Shown in pieces: positions 8,950-18,214 of a stretch of 64,000 bases of DNA. The DNA is from Oceanococcus atlanticus (GTDB taxonomy: Bacteria > Pseudomonadota > Gammaproteobacteria > Nevskiales > Oceanococcaceae). Made by a program: the position numbers and the translations under genes. Each line of letters opens with the position of its first letter. Positions within the stretch are counted from its first letter, which is position 1. The stretch spans positions 310,001 through 374,000 of the forward strand of contig NZ_AQQV01000001.1 in the NCBI RefSeq assembly GCF_002088235.1. The letters run 5' to 3'. A model generated the notes under the pieces. The model made no database searches, was not told where the DNA came from, and saw only the letters and a program-made list of their open reading frames with translations.

Positions 8950-9651
8950 ATGAGTCGCGCAGCGGCCATATTGATCACCGGCGGCGGCACCGGCTTGGGT
9001 GCGGCCAGCGCGCGCATCCTCGCCGCTGAAGGTTGGCGGGTGGGTTTGCTCGGCCGTCGCCTGGACCGCCTTGAAGCGGTCGCCGCCGATATCCGCAGCG
9101 CCGGCGGCGATGTGCAGATTTATCCGCAGTGCGTGAGCCAGGCCGCGGCGGTCGCCTCGGCAATTGGCGATTTCAAACCCAGCGCCGTGCTCAACGCCGC
9201 CGCCGTGCTCGGTCAAGGCGACATCATCGACACGCTGGGCCCAGCCGAATTTGCCGAGGTGCAGGCGATCAACGTCAACGGCACTTTCAACACCTGCTGC
9301 GCAGCCATGCGCCAGTGGCAGGCTGCCGACCACTCAGGTGACATCGTCAATGTGTCGTCGCTGGCCGGCATTCGTGGCATGCAGGCCTTCCCCGGATTTT
9401 CCGCCTACGCCGCCTCCAAGCACGCCATCGTCGGCCTGACCGAAGCCCTGGCCAAAGACGGCAAAGCTCACGACATTCGCGTCAACGCGATCGCGCCCGG
9501 CATGATGCGCACCGACATGCTCGCGCAGATGGGCATCCACCCCAAGACCCTGCCCGAGGATATCGTGCCGACCGTGCGCTATCTGCTCGACCGCAGCCTG
9601 TCCGGCCCGCTGAGCGGGACGACGATCGAGATTCACAGCAATGACGACTAG
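8950..9651 (+). CDS. SDR-family oxidoreductase (possible pterin-linked reductase)
   Basis: This 233-residue classical short-chain dehydrogenase has the Rossmann motif TGGGTGLG (10-17), an NAA motif (82-84), catalytic Ser137 in NVSS and YAASK (Tyr153, Lys157). The arginine cluster after the second strand (GLLGRRLDR) suggests NADP. The last 11 bases overlap the start of a pyruvoyl-tetrahydropterin-synthase-like gene, so the two are co-translated. In tetrahydrobiopterin synthesis, PTP synthase is followed by the SDR sepiapterin reductase, so a pterin reductase is a reasonable hypothesis; a fatty-acid or polyol SDR is the alternative. Confidence 0.82.
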   Translation: MSRAAAILITGGGTGLGAASARILAAEGWRVGLLGRRLDRLEAVAADIRSAGGDVQIYPQCVSQAAAVASAIGDFKPSAVLNAAAVLGQGDIIDTLGPAEFAEVQAINVNGTFNTCCAAMRQWQAADHSGDIVNVSSLAGIRGMQAFPGFSAYAASKHAIVGLTEALAKDGKAHDIRVNAIAPGMMRTDMLAQMGIHPKTLPEDIVPTVRYLLDRSLSGPLSGTTIEIHSNDD

Positions 9652-10063
9652 CAAGCCCATTGTCTACCTGACCCGGCGTGAGCATTTTTGCGCCGCACAC
9701 CGGTTGTGGTCGGACGCACTCAGCGCCGAGGAAAATCAGGCGCTCTACGGGCCCTGCTCGCGCGAATACGGCCATGGCCACAACTACTTCATGGATGTCA
9801 CCCTGCGCGGGCCAGTTGATCCGCGCACCGGCGTGATCGTGAATCTCACCGAGGTGCGTGATGCGCTCAAGGAATTGATCCTTGAAGATACCGATCAGCG
9901 TCATCTCAACCATGACTCACCGCTGTGCGCCGGGGTCAATCCCACGGCAGAGAACCTCGCGGTGCTGTTCTGGAACGTGCTGCACGCCCGTTTCGGCGCT
10001 CTGCTGTATGAGGTCAAGGTGCAGGAAACCGACAAGAACTGGGCAATCTATCGCGGCGAATAA
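9641..10063 (+). CDS. 6-pyruvoyl-tetrahydropterin synthase-like protein
   Basis: This 140-residue member of the PTPS/QueD family has zinc ligands His20 (CAAHRL), His45 and His47 (HGHNY), a candidate catalytic Cys39 (GPCS), and a C-terminal KVQETDKNWAIYRGE. The insertion between the first His and the Cys, with DALSAEENQALYG, follows the animal PTPS pattern rather than E. coli QueD, where the Cys is close to HGH. PTPS converts dihydroneopterin triphosphate to 6-pyruvoyl-tetrahydropterin; QueD makes the queuosine precursor. The overlap with an SDR gene supports a biopterin-type route. No queuosine genes are nearby. Confidence 0.82.
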   Translation: MTTSKPIVYLTRREHFCAAHRLWSDALSAEENQALYGPCSREYGHGHNYFMDVTLRGPVDPRTGVIVNLTEVRDALKELILEDTDQRHLNHDSPLCAGVNPTAENLAVLFWNVLHARFGALLYEVKVQETDKNWAIYRGE

Positions 10064-10123
10064 GCCTCGACAGCCCCCTCCCCCGGCCCGCGCAAGCGGA
10101 CCCCCAACCAATAAAAACACACC

Positions 10124-11344
10124 ATGAGTACAGACAACATCGTGATCGTCGGCGGCGGCCAAGCTGGCGCCACCCTGGCCCAGGAACTGCGCAAGCTCGG
10201 CTTTGAAGGCGGCCTGACCATCATCGGCGAAGAGCCGCAGCTGCCCTACCGTCGCCCGCCGCTGTCCAAGGCCTATCTGGCCGGCGAAGCGAGCGAAGAA
10301 AGTCTGTACGTGATGAAAGCGCCGATTCTGGAGAAGAACAACGTCAGCTTCCGTGGTGGCGTGCGCGCGACCCAGATCGACCGCGACAACAAAACCCTGA
10401 CCCTGGACAACGGCGAAACCCTGAACTGGGACAAGCTGGCCCTGACCACCGGCGGACGCGCCCGGCCGCTGCCGGTGCAAGGCGCCGATGCGCAGAACGT
10501 GTTCGAGCTGCGCAGCGTGGCGGACGTCGATGCGATTCGCCCGCACTGCCAGGCCGGCAAACGCGCGGTGATCATCGGTGGCGGCTTCATCGGCCTGGAA
10601 GTGGCAGCGGTGGCACGCAAGCTCGGCGTTGAGGTCAGCGTGCTGGAAGGCTTGCCACGGGTGCTTGCGCGGGTCACCGCGCCGCAGGTTTCCGAGTTTT
10701 TCGAAACCGTGCACCGTGATGCCGGTGTTGACCTGCGCACCGGCGCCGCGGTCACCGCCATCGAAGGCAACCCGGTCAGCCACGTGGTGCTGGAAAGCGG
10801 CGAGAAGCTGGCCGCGGATTTCGTCGTTGTGGGCATCGGCCTGATCCCCAACACTGAGCTGGCCTCGATGGCGGGGCTTGAGGTGGACAACGGCATCGTG
10901 GTGGACGCTCAGGCACGCACCTCAGATCCCAATGTCGTGGCCGCCGGCGACTGCACCAATCTGCCCAGTGCGTTCTACAACCGACGCATCCGTCTGGAGT
11001 CGGTGAACAACGCGATGGAACAGGCACGCACCGCGGCCGCCACCCTGCTGGGCCAAGACAAGACCTATGACGCCGTACCCTGGTTCTGGTCGGATCAGTA
11101 CGATCTCAAACTGCAGATGGTGGGTCTGTCCGAAGGCTACGACAACACCGTTCTGCGCGGCGATCCGGCCACTCGCAGCTTCTCGCTGTTCTACCTCAAG
11201 GACGGTGTGGTGATCGCGGCCGATGCGGTCAGCCAGCCCAAGGATTTCATGGCTGCCAAGAAACTGGTGGCGGCGCGTGCCGCACCTGATCCCGAGGCGC
11301 TGGGCAACCCGGATCAGGCCTTGGCCGACCTGATCCCGGCCTGA
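10124..11344 (+). CDS. FAD-dependent ferredoxin/rubredoxin reductase
   Basis: This 406-residue flavoprotein has FAD-binding GGGQAGA near the N-terminus, the NAD-binding IIGGGFIGLE at about 150, and VAAGDCTN, followed by a C-terminal reductase domain (WFWSDQYDLKLQMVGL) typical of putidaredoxin, rhodocoxin and ring-hydroxylating-dioxygenase ferredoxin reductases. It should move electrons from NAD(P)H to a small iron-sulfur protein or rubredoxin that serves a P450 or oxygenase. No ferredoxin gene is adjacent; a rubredoxin lies at 17.9 kb. It is a single gene, convergent and abutting the WS/DGAT gene with no bases between the stop codons. Confidence 0.85.
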   Translation: MSTDNIVIVGGGQAGATLAQELRKLGFEGGLTIIGEEPQLPYRRPPLSKAYLAGEASEESLYVMKAPILEKNNVSFRGGVRATQIDRDNKTLTLDNGETLNWDKLALTTGGRARPLPVQGADAQNVFELRSVADVDAIRPHCQAGKRAVIIGGGFIGLEVAAVARKLGVEVSVLEGLPRVLARVTAPQVSEFFETVHRDAGVDLRTGAAVTAIEGNPVSHVVLESGEKLAADFVVVGIGLIPNTELASMAGLEVDNGIVVDAQARTSDPNVVAAGDCTNLPSAFYNRRIRLESVNNAMEQARTAAATLLGQDKTYDAVPWFWSDQYDLKLQMVGLSEGYDNTVLRGDPATRSFSLFYLKDGVVIAADAVSQPKDFMAAKKLVAARAAPDPEALGNPDQALADLIPA

Positions 11345-12706
11345 TCACCCCGCTGCAGCCCGCTCCAGTTCCTCCAGAGCCTCGCCGGTGTATACGGCGA
11401 GGTTCTGCAGGTGGGGGACGGCCTTGCGGCAACCAATGAAGCCCACACAGACCTTGTCGGCGTAGCCGATCACGGTCACGTTCATGGCGTAGCCATCGAA
11501 CAGAATCGACATGGGGTACATCGCCTCAAGCTCGGCACCACGCAGATAAAGCGGATGCTTGGTCAGCACCACGTTGGACACCACGAAGTTGAAAAACGGC
11601 GGCAGCCGCGACAGCGTGCCGGTGATCTGACCGGCCATCAGCGGAGCCAGCCCCATCAGCGTGAACTGTTCCAGCGCAGTTGCCGACATGCTCAGCAACT
11701 CCTGTTTGGAGCGTGTCGTGGTGGCATTGATCTGGCGCACTCTGACCAGTGGATCAGGCTCGTCGGTGGCCAGAGGACAGACAAAACCCGCCACGGCATT
11801 GCCGCTCTGATCATCACCGCGCGCCAGCCCGATCGGCACCGAAGCATTGAGTGATTTTTCCGCCATGGCGTCGTTGTCCAGCATATAGCGCCGCACCGCA
11901 CCGGAGACGATCGCCAGGGTCACATCATTGACGGTCACACCCAGGGTTTTGCTCAAAGCCTTGATGCGAGCGAGTTCAAGCACCTGGGTGCCAAGACGCC
12001 GATGGCGGGTCACCGGCTTGTTGAAGACCGAGCCCGGCGTGTCCATCGCCGCTCTCACAGTACTGCCCTCGCCACGACTCATCTCGACCAGCTTGCTGGC
12101 CAACTGCCCCAGACCTCTGGCCTGATCACCGGTTTCGCGAATAACCCCGGCCAGCTTACTGGCTAGGGATTTCTTCAGCCGCGTGCCGGCCTGCGGAATA
12201 TCACGCTCACCCGGCCAGCGCATGTCGCTGGCATCATCGGTCAGCCACAGTTTGGTCAGACGCATCGCGCCCATGCCGTCGATCGCACAGTGGTGCGACT
12301 TGAAATAGATCGCGAAACGGTTGTTCTCAAGCCCTTCGATCAGATGGCATTCCCACAGCGGACGGGCAAAGTCCATGGCGTTGGAATGCAGGCGTTGAAC
12401 CAGCTCACCCAGCTGACGCTCGCCGCCCGGCTTCGGCAGAGCCGAGTGGCGCACATGAAAATCCATGTCGATGTCACACGGCTCCCAGGCCGGCGCGATG
12501 TCCGACAATGTGCCCTGCAACAGACGATGGCCGAACGGCTCGGGCAGAAACGGCTGACTGCGCAGCTGCTCGAACATGTCATTCAGAAACTGACGCCCTT
12601 CTCCCGGCGGCAGCTTGAAGGTCATCAGACAACCCAGATGCATGGGTGCCTGCGCGGTTTCCATCCTCAAAAAGGCCGCGTCCACTTGGCCTAATCGCTT
12701 TTTCAT
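11345..12706 (-). CDS. Wax ester synthase / acyl-CoA:diacylglycerol acyltransferase (WS/DGAT)
   Basis: This 453-residue bifunctional acyltransferase contains the active-site motif HHCAIDG (His138, His139, Asp143, Gly144; HHxxxDG), the WS/DGAT N-terminus AAFLRMETAQAPMHLG, and NFVVSNV near the C-terminus (ND/NVPG-type motif). It makes wax esters or triacylglycerol storage lipid from acyl-CoA. The ATG at 12706 is preferred because GGGGGGA lies 7 bases upstream; a longer frame upstream has no ribosome site. It shares a ~200-base divergent intergenic region with the DUF1302 gene at 12909. Confidence 0.9.
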   Translation of the reverse strand: MKKRLGQVDAAFLRMETAQAPMHLGCLMTFKLPPGEGRQFLNDMFEQLRSQPFLPEPFGHRLLQGTLSDIAPAWEPCDIDMDFHVRHSALPKPGGERQLGELVQRLHSNAMDFARPLWECHLIEGLENNRFAIYFKSHHCAIDGMGAMRLTKLWLTDDASDMRWPGERDIPQAGTRLKKSLASKLAGVIRETGDQARGLGQLASKLVEMSRGEGSTVRAAMDTPGSVFNKPVTRHRRLGTQVLELARIKALSKTLGVTVNDVTLAIVSGAVRRYMLDNDAMAEKSLNASVPIGLARGDDQSGNAVAGFVCPLATDEPDPLVRVRQINATTTRSKQELLSMSATALEQFTLMGLAPLMAGQITGTLSRLPPFFNFVVSNVVLTKHPLYLRGAELEAMYPMSILFDGYAMNVTVIGYADKVCVGFIGCRKAVPHLQNLAVYTGEALEELERAAAG

Positions 12707-12908
12707 CGTTGTCCCCCCAGCCCGTTTCAGGCTTGTCTTACCCCCATTGTAAGCATGCCGATGCACTGCAAGTGGCTGACAGCGCTCGCAACTCTCATCT
12801 CTTGTTCGGCCCGGCGGCTCATCAGTTCGGATGAATCTGTGCTCAAATACCGCTTATAACATTGATCAAATTACAACACCTTCAGACTAGGCAATGGGGA
12901 GACGTCTG
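12707..12908. promoter_or_regulatory. Divergent intergenic region between WS/DGAT and DUF1302 genes
   Basis: Both flanking genes start from this ~200-base stretch. The part nearest the DUF1302 gene is AT-richer (about 12838-12880) and contains a TATAAC element (a plausible -10) and the 8-base palindrome TTGATCAA. No clear operator repeat was found. A promoter role is inferred from gene orientation and base composition. Confidence 0.4.
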
Positions 12909-14816
12909 ATGAATAACCGTGTGCGTTTTGGAGCCCGGGCGGCAACCTTGTTTGCCTGTGCCATGGCGGTTCAAAGTCCTTTGTGGGCGGGCAGTTTCAA
13001 GCTCGGACCACTGGATGGCGAATGGCAAATGCAAGGCAGCTATGTCTATTCGATCCGGACTGAAAACCCACACCCCGGCGTGGTTGAAACCGGCGGACGC
13101 GAGGAAGTCGAGGCTCCGGAATGGCTCAAGTGGCCAGAGTCCAACAACTTCGACGATGGTGATCGCAACTTCGAAAAATGGGACGCAGTCAACAACCGTG
13201 CCACCTTGCTGGGCGAACTTCAGCTCAAGTGGGGCCCCGATTTCGGCATGCTGGTCCGCGGTGATGCGTTCTACGACATGGTTTATCGCCAGGACACCAA
13301 CGCCAACAACAGCGAAGAATCGATCAGCACGTCGCAAGAGCCTTTCAATAGCTTCACTGACGAAGCCCGCCATTTCAGCGGCAAGCGTGCCCGTTTGCTG
13401 GATGCCTACGGTTACGGCAGTTGGTATCTGCCCGGCAACATGGTGCTGAACCTGCGCGCAGGTAAGCACATCGCGGCCTGGGGCGAAAGCCTGTTTTTCT
13501 CAGGGGTTGCCCTGGCCCAGGCGCCGGCTGACGCGACCAAGGCCACCGTGCCCGGCGCGGATGTGAAAAGCATATTGCTGCCGGTCAATCAGGTTTCCTT
13601 CCAGCTTGCGGTCAACAACAAGCTGACGCTGCTCGGCCAATACAAGCTGGAGTTCAAGGAAATCGAATTGAACCCGGTGGGTGAATTCTTCTCACCTGCC
13701 GATGTTGTCGGCCCTGGTGCTGAGTTCATCTACGGCATTCGTAACCCGCTGTATTCGGAAACGCTGGCCAACTACAACCTGGCCAGCACCACCGACCTGA
13801 ACGAAACCATTCAGGTCATCGCCGATCTGTTCATCGGCCCCGGAGCCCCAAATGTTCAGCTCCTGCCAGACGATCTGCTGGGTGAACTCGAACTCAACCT
13901 GCCCGCGCTCGGGCAGCTCGACGAGCTCACCGGTGCGCCGCGCGGCATTGATCCCCAGCGCCTGCCTGACATCAAGCCCTCGGACCGAGGACAATGGGGA
14001 TTCGGCCTACGCTACGCACTGAACTACACAACAACCCTCGGCGCCTATCATTTGCGCTATCACGCCACCACCCCGGCGCCCCGCCAGAACTACGGCTATG
14101 GGGTTCTGCTCTACAATCCGGTTACCGGCGAGCCGGCGATCACCACCCAGCAACTCGGTGACCTGCTGGTTCCGACCACCTACAACGTGGTGTATTACCC
14201 AGGCGTTCATCTGACCGCGCTGAGCCTCTCCACCGTGCTGTTTGGGGTCAACTTCGGCGCCGAACTGATCTACCGCGATGGTGTGGATGTACTGGTGGAT
14301 GTCTACGCGCCGATTCTCGGCCCAGTGCCCACCCCAACCCGGGCGGAAACCTGGCAAGCTTTGCTGTCCTGGCTGTACGTACTCGGCCCGGGCCCGCTCG
14401 GACTGTGGGACTCGATGGCCATCGTCGGTGAAGCTGGTTTTGTTCACGTCGAGGACTACGACCGCCAGTACAATCCAAATGGCGAAATTGATACCGGTCT
14501 GACCAACACCCGCGACGCCGCTGGCATACAGATGCTGTTCCAGATCGGCAAACGCAACATCTTCTCAGGCTGGGATCTCAACGTCCCGGTTGGTCTTGCG
14601 GCCAACATTGTCGGCAAATCGGCACTCAATGGCGGCCTCGGCTCGCTGTTCGGCGAGGATGATTACCGGGCCAGTGTCGGCGCCGAATTCATCCGCCTCA
14701 ACAAGCTGACGCTCGGTGTGGTCTACAACGCCTACTTCGGCGGCACGCCCAATTTTGACGACCGCCCCTACCAGGATCGTGACAACCTCGCGTTCACGGT
14801 GAAGTACGCGTTCTAA
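12909..14816 (+). CDS. DUF1302 family outer-membrane protein
   Basis: This 635-residue protein has a cleavable signal peptide (ending near residue 27, PLWA) and a beta-rich, aromatic-alternating mature part ending in a terminal aromatic (KYAF), as outer-membrane barrels do. The sequence matches DUF1302 (WGESLFFSGVALAQ, NQVSFQLAVNNKLTLLGQYKLEF). DUF1302 proteins often accompany DUF1329 proteins and MMPL-type RND transporters in bacteria that use sterols or hydrocarbons, and are suspected to handle hydrophobic substrates in the outer membrane; this is not established. GGGGAGA sits 6 bases before the ATG at 12909, overriding an ATG at 12894 that contains this site. Confidence 0.8.
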   Translation: MNNRVRFGARAATLFACAMAVQSPLWAGSFKLGPLDGEWQMQGSYVYSIRTENPHPGVVETGGREEVEAPEWLKWPESNNFDDGDRNFEKWDAVNNRATLLGELQLKWGPDFGMLVRGDAFYDMVYRQDTNANNSEESISTSQEPFNSFTDEARHFSGKRARLLDAYGYGSWYLPGNMVLNLRAGKHIAAWGESLFFSGVALAQAPADATKATVPGADVKSILLPVNQVSFQLAVNNKLTLLGQYKLEFKEIELNPVGEFFSPADVVGPGAEFIYGIRNPLYSETLANYNLASTTDLNETIQVIADLFIGPGAPNVQLLPDDLLGELELNLPALGQLDELTGAPRGIDPQRLPDIKPSDRGQWGFGLRYALNYTTTLGAYHLRYHATTPAPRQNYGYGVLLYNPVTGEPAITTQQLGDLLVPTTYNVVYYPGVHLTALSLSTVLFGVNFGAELIYRDGVDVLVDVYAPILGPVPTPTRAETWQALLSWLYVLGPGPLGLWDSMAIVGEAGFVHVEDYDRQYNPNGEIDTGLTNTRDAAGIQMLFQIGKRNIFSGWDLNVPVGLAANIVGKSALNGGLGSLFGEDDYRASVGAEFIRLNKLTLGVVYNAYFGGTPNFDDRPYQDRDNLAFTVKYAF

Positions 14817-14907
14817 GCGCTCGCAAGGTTCGGGATCAGACACCACAAGTGGGTGTCTGATCCTTACGGACGAAGGTCTCAAAGCCTGCAACGGGTAGAG
14901 TAACGGC

Positions 14908-15903
14908 ATGACTAAACAAGCCTTTGATCCGTTCGCGTTTCGCCAGGCATTAGGCAGTTTTGCCACTGGCGTCACCATCATCACGACCCGCACCGAAGAG
15001 GGTGAACCGCTCGGCCTGACCGTCAACAGTTTCAATTCGGTGTCCCTTAATCCACCGATGGTGCTGTGGAGCCTGGCCGAGACCTACAAGGGTTACGACG
15101 CATTCAAAAAGGCATCGCACTGGGCGGTGCACGTTCTGGCCGCCGACCAGGAGGATTTGTCCAACCGCTTTGCCGGGAAAATCGATGACAAGTTCGCTGG
15201 CCTGACGCTGGAAGAAGGAATCAACGGCAACCCTCTGCTGACCGGCTGCGCAGCCCGTTTCGAGTGCCGCACCGCATTTCAATACGAAGGTGGCGATCAC
15301 CTGATTTTCGTTGGCGAGGTTGAGTCCTTTGAGCAGTGCGATTCAGCGCCTCTGGTTTTTCATGGCGGGCGCTACGCACACGCAACGCCACGGCAAAGCG
15401 GGCATGAGCCGCGCCATCCCTATCTGGCTGGCAGCTTCGACGAGAATTTCCTCGGCTACCTGCTGGGTCGGAGCCACTATCGCTTCTACAACCAGATTCG
15501 CCCACACCTTGAAGAAGCCCGGCTGAGCGACGAGGAGTTTTATCTGCTCTCCACGCTTACGCTCAAGCAAACCATGACCGCGGTCGAACTGGACGCCACC
15601 ATGTCCGGCATCCTCAACAACAGCAGCGCCTCGGCCATACAATCACTGATTAGTCGCGGGCTGGCCCGGCCCGAGCATCTGGACACCGAAGACGGCAGTG
15701 CGCCCATCCTGGCTTATCAGCTCACCCCCGACGGCCGTCGCCTGGCGCTGCGGCTGATTTCCGCCGGCAAGGTGGTGGAATCCCAGGTCAATGAGCGTCT
15801 CGGCTACAGCGACGCCACCATCCTGAAATCACTGTTGGTACGCCTGCTTGACGCCATCGACCCACAAGCATCGACACTGTGGGAAAACCCGCCTCCGGAA
15901 TAA
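14908..15903 (+). CDS. Flavin reductase fused to a MarR-like domain
   Basis: Residues 1-165 are a short-chain flavin reductase domain (FATGVTIITTR, GLTVNSFNSVSLNPPMVLWSL, GGRYAHA). Residues ~175-331 resemble a MarR-type winged helix (LSDEEFYLLSTLTLKQTMTAVEL, PDGRRLALRL). The same architecture is known from the C1 reductase of 4-hydroxyphenylacetate hydroxylase of Acinetobacter, where the MarR-like part is an autoinhibitory, effector-sensing domain. It would supply reduced flavin to a two-component monooxygenase, but no oxygenase component is visible within the neighbouring genes. It ends at a strong bidirectional terminator. Confidence 0.85.
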   Translation: MTKQAFDPFAFRQALGSFATGVTIITTRTEEGEPLGLTVNSFNSVSLNPPMVLWSLAETYKGYDAFKKASHWAVHVLAADQEDLSNRFAGKIDDKFAGLTLEEGINGNPLLTGCAARFECRTAFQYEGGDHLIFVGEVESFEQCDSAPLVFHGGRYAHATPRQSGHEPRHPYLAGSFDENFLGYLLGRSHYRFYNQIRPHLEEARLSDEEFYLLSTLTLKQTMTAVELDATMSGILNNSSASAIQSLISRGLARPEHLDTEDGSAPILAYQLTPDGRRLALRLISAGKVVESQVNERLGYSDATILKSLLVRLLDAIDPQASTLWENPPPE

Positions 15904-15921
15904 GCAGCGGGTATACAAGGC

Positions 15922-15956
15922 AAAAAAAAAGCGCGGTTGATCCGCGCTTTTTTTTA
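15922..15956. terminator. Bidirectional Rho-independent terminator
   Basis: The stem GCGCGG/CCGCGC with a 5-base loop is flanked by nine A on the left and eight T on the right. It therefore works for the flavin reductase gene (+) and the DUF1329 gene (-), which converge here. A second perfect 9-bp hairpin (CTGCGCCGC/GCGGCGCAG) follows at 15966-15990, next to the DUF1329 stop. Confidence 0.92.
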
Positions 15957-15999
15957 TCTGTGCACCTGCGCCGCGGCTTCTGCGGCGCAGGCGATAAGC

Positions 16000-17373
16000 T
16001 TAGTGGCCGCTACGTGCCGCCGCTTCAGGACTGAACATGGCTGGCTTGAGCGGCGTGTTGATACGCCACCAGTTGTCACGCTCGTTGACCAGATAGGTGG
16101 CCTCGTAGTTGCCCGAAGTCAGGTCATGATAAACCGATGCACCTCGGTGGAACGTGCCCGATTCCTGCGAATAGAAGAACGCCGCCAGATTGGCACGCCA
16201 CAGTTCACCGCGGCCATCGTAGTTGTCTGCCCACATGGTCAGCCAGGTGTCTTCATCCACATAAAGACGGCGTTTCTGATAGATGTGGCGTACACCATCC
16301 TTGAGGTTGCCTTCGATCACCCAGACGCGATGCAGTTCGTAGCGCAGGTGATCGGCGTTAACCGTGCCTTCCTGAATCAGCTCATCGTAGGTCAGCTCTG
16401 GACTGTTGAACTTGAAGTTGTGATACGGGATCAACATTTCCTTCTTGCCGATCAGAGTCCAGGTGTAACGTTCCGGTGAACCGTTGAACAGGTAATCGTC
16501 ATCCACGGTGCGCAGACCGGACGGCGGCACCGGGTAATCGAAACCAATCTCCGGCGCTTTACGAACACGTCGAATCCCAGGCAGATACTGCCACGACTGA
16601 GTCGCGTCGCTCTTGAAGTTGTTCGGCTGGTAGCCCACCGCAACAAACCCCTTCTCACGGTCCGGCAGCAGGAAACCCTGATAGAAGAACGCGTTGATGT
16701 GGTCTGTGTATTTCGGTATGCGGCCGCTGCGATCCGGATTGTTTCCCGGGTTCATGGTCATGAAGCGTGCACGCCCCCACGCCACAGTGCCATTGGAATA
16801 GACATCCGCAATGTCGAAGACCACTTTCTCGGTCCAGGCACGATGCGGCAGGATCGCGTTGTAAATGGCTTCAAGACCATTCTTCGGGAATGGGAATGGG
16901 TGCGCACCACCGGTCCCGGTCACGCCCAGCCCATCATCGATAATCTCCGACTCAGCGGCGTTCTTTTTGACCACATCGCAAACCCAGTCATCGAAGCGGA
17001 AATCGCGATGGCTGGGATAGACGTTCATCTTGAACGTATCGGGGTACTTGCTCATCAAGGCCTTCTGCCCTGGAGTCATCAGCGCATCGTACTGCCCCAT
17101 GTTCGATGCCGTGATGGTGTAGAGCGGCTTCTCGTCCTTGTAAGGCCCTGGCTCGTAGCCATGCTCGCTGCTCACGCCCGGCCATGTCTTGAACCACTTG
17201 CCGGTGTATTCAGCCACCCCACCCTGTGTGCCGGCGCGTTCTGCACCCATACAGGTGTATGTATCGCCGCCGAGGCTGGCGATTTCCTCTGCACTCGATT
17301 TTGCCGCGGACACACTGCTGAATCCTATCGTCAGGGCAGCGGCGCTCCACCCCAGAACTTTGAAAAGTCTCAT
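16000..17373 (-). CDS. DUF1329 family protein
   Basis: This 457-residue secreted protein has a signal peptide (to about residue 23, SVSAAK) and DUF1329 features such as PFPFPKNGLEAIYNAIL, RYELHRVWVIEGNLKDG and QKRRLYVDEDTWL. The family is periplasmic or outer-membrane associated, predicted to have a LolA/LolB-like lipid-binding fold, and is usually found with DUF1302. It is in the same neighbourhood as the DUF1302 gene at 12.9 kb although on the other strand, and has a paralogue at 27.1-28.5 kb. It follows the DUF2505 gene on the same strand with a 26-base gap, so the two are probably cotranscribed. Confidence 0.82.
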   Translation of the reverse strand: MRLFKVLGWSAAALTIGFSSVSAAKSSAEEIASLGGDTYTCMGAERAGTQGGVAEYTGKWFKTWPGVSSEHGYEPGPYKDEKPLYTITASNMGQYDALMTPGQKALMSKYPDTFKMNVYPSHRDFRFDDWVCDVVKKNAAESEIIDDGLGVTGTGGAHPFPFPKNGLEAIYNAILPHRAWTEKVVFDIADVYSNGTVAWGRARFMTMNPGNNPDRSGRIPKYTDHINAFFYQGFLLPDREKGFVAVGYQPNNFKSDATQSWQYLPGIRRVRKAPEIGFDYPVPPSGLRTVDDDYLFNGSPERYTWTLIGKKEMLIPYHNFKFNSPELTYDELIQEGTVNADHLRYELHRVWVIEGNLKDGVRHIYQKRRLYVDEDTWLTMWADNYDGRGELWRANLAAFFYSQESGTFHRGASVYHDLTSGNYEATYLVNERDNWWRINTPLKPAMFSPEAAARSGH

Positions 17374-17399
17374 TTTTTGCTCCTTCGCACTTCGGTCTG

Positions 17400-17930
<531 letters not shown>

Positions 17931-18098
17931 TTACTCGTCTTCAAGCAGCACGAAAGAGTCCTTGGGCGAGCCGCATTCAGGGCATTCCCAATCGTCCGGC
18001 AAATCCTCGAATCGGGTACCAGGGGGAATATCGTCATCGGGCAGTCCTTCGGCTTCGTCATAGACGAATCCGCAGATATCGCAGACCCATTTTCTCAT
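17931..18098 (-). CDS. Rubredoxin
   Basis: This 55-residue protein has the two iron-binding knuckles CDICG (Cys6, Cys9) and CPECG (Cys39, Cys42) and the conserved [20 protein letters not shown] core, so it is a complete single-domain rubredoxin. It carries one electron, usually to an alkane hydroxylase or another oxygenase, or to oxygen-defence enzymes. AAGGA lies upstream of the ATG. It appears to lead an operon with the DUF2505 and DUF1329 genes; no alkB-like gene is adjacent, and its natural reductase might be the flavoprotein at 10.1 kb (inference). Confidence 0.95.
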   Translation of the reverse strand: MRKWVCDICGFVYDEAEGLPDDDIPPGTRFEDLPDDWECPECGSPKDSFVLLEDE

Positions 18099-18148
18099 CG
18101 TGTTGCATCCTTGGAATCGTTATCGCCGGACCGGTAATGGTCGGCAAA

Positions 18149-18171
18149 TGTCGGTATTTTCAAGACCGACA
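18149..18171. promoter_or_regulatory. Inverted repeat upstream of rubredoxin
   Basis: A perfect 7-base inverted repeat, TGTCGGT and ACCGACA, separated by 9 bases, lies about 50 bases upstream of the rubredoxin start on the minus strand, in the 116-base gap behind the amidohydrolase gene. There is no T-tract, so it is more likely an operator than a terminator. Speculative. Confidence 0.35.
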
Positions 18172-18214
18172 ATGTCCCAGATGGCTGATCGGCCTGAATC
18201 GTCCAATTGGGTGA

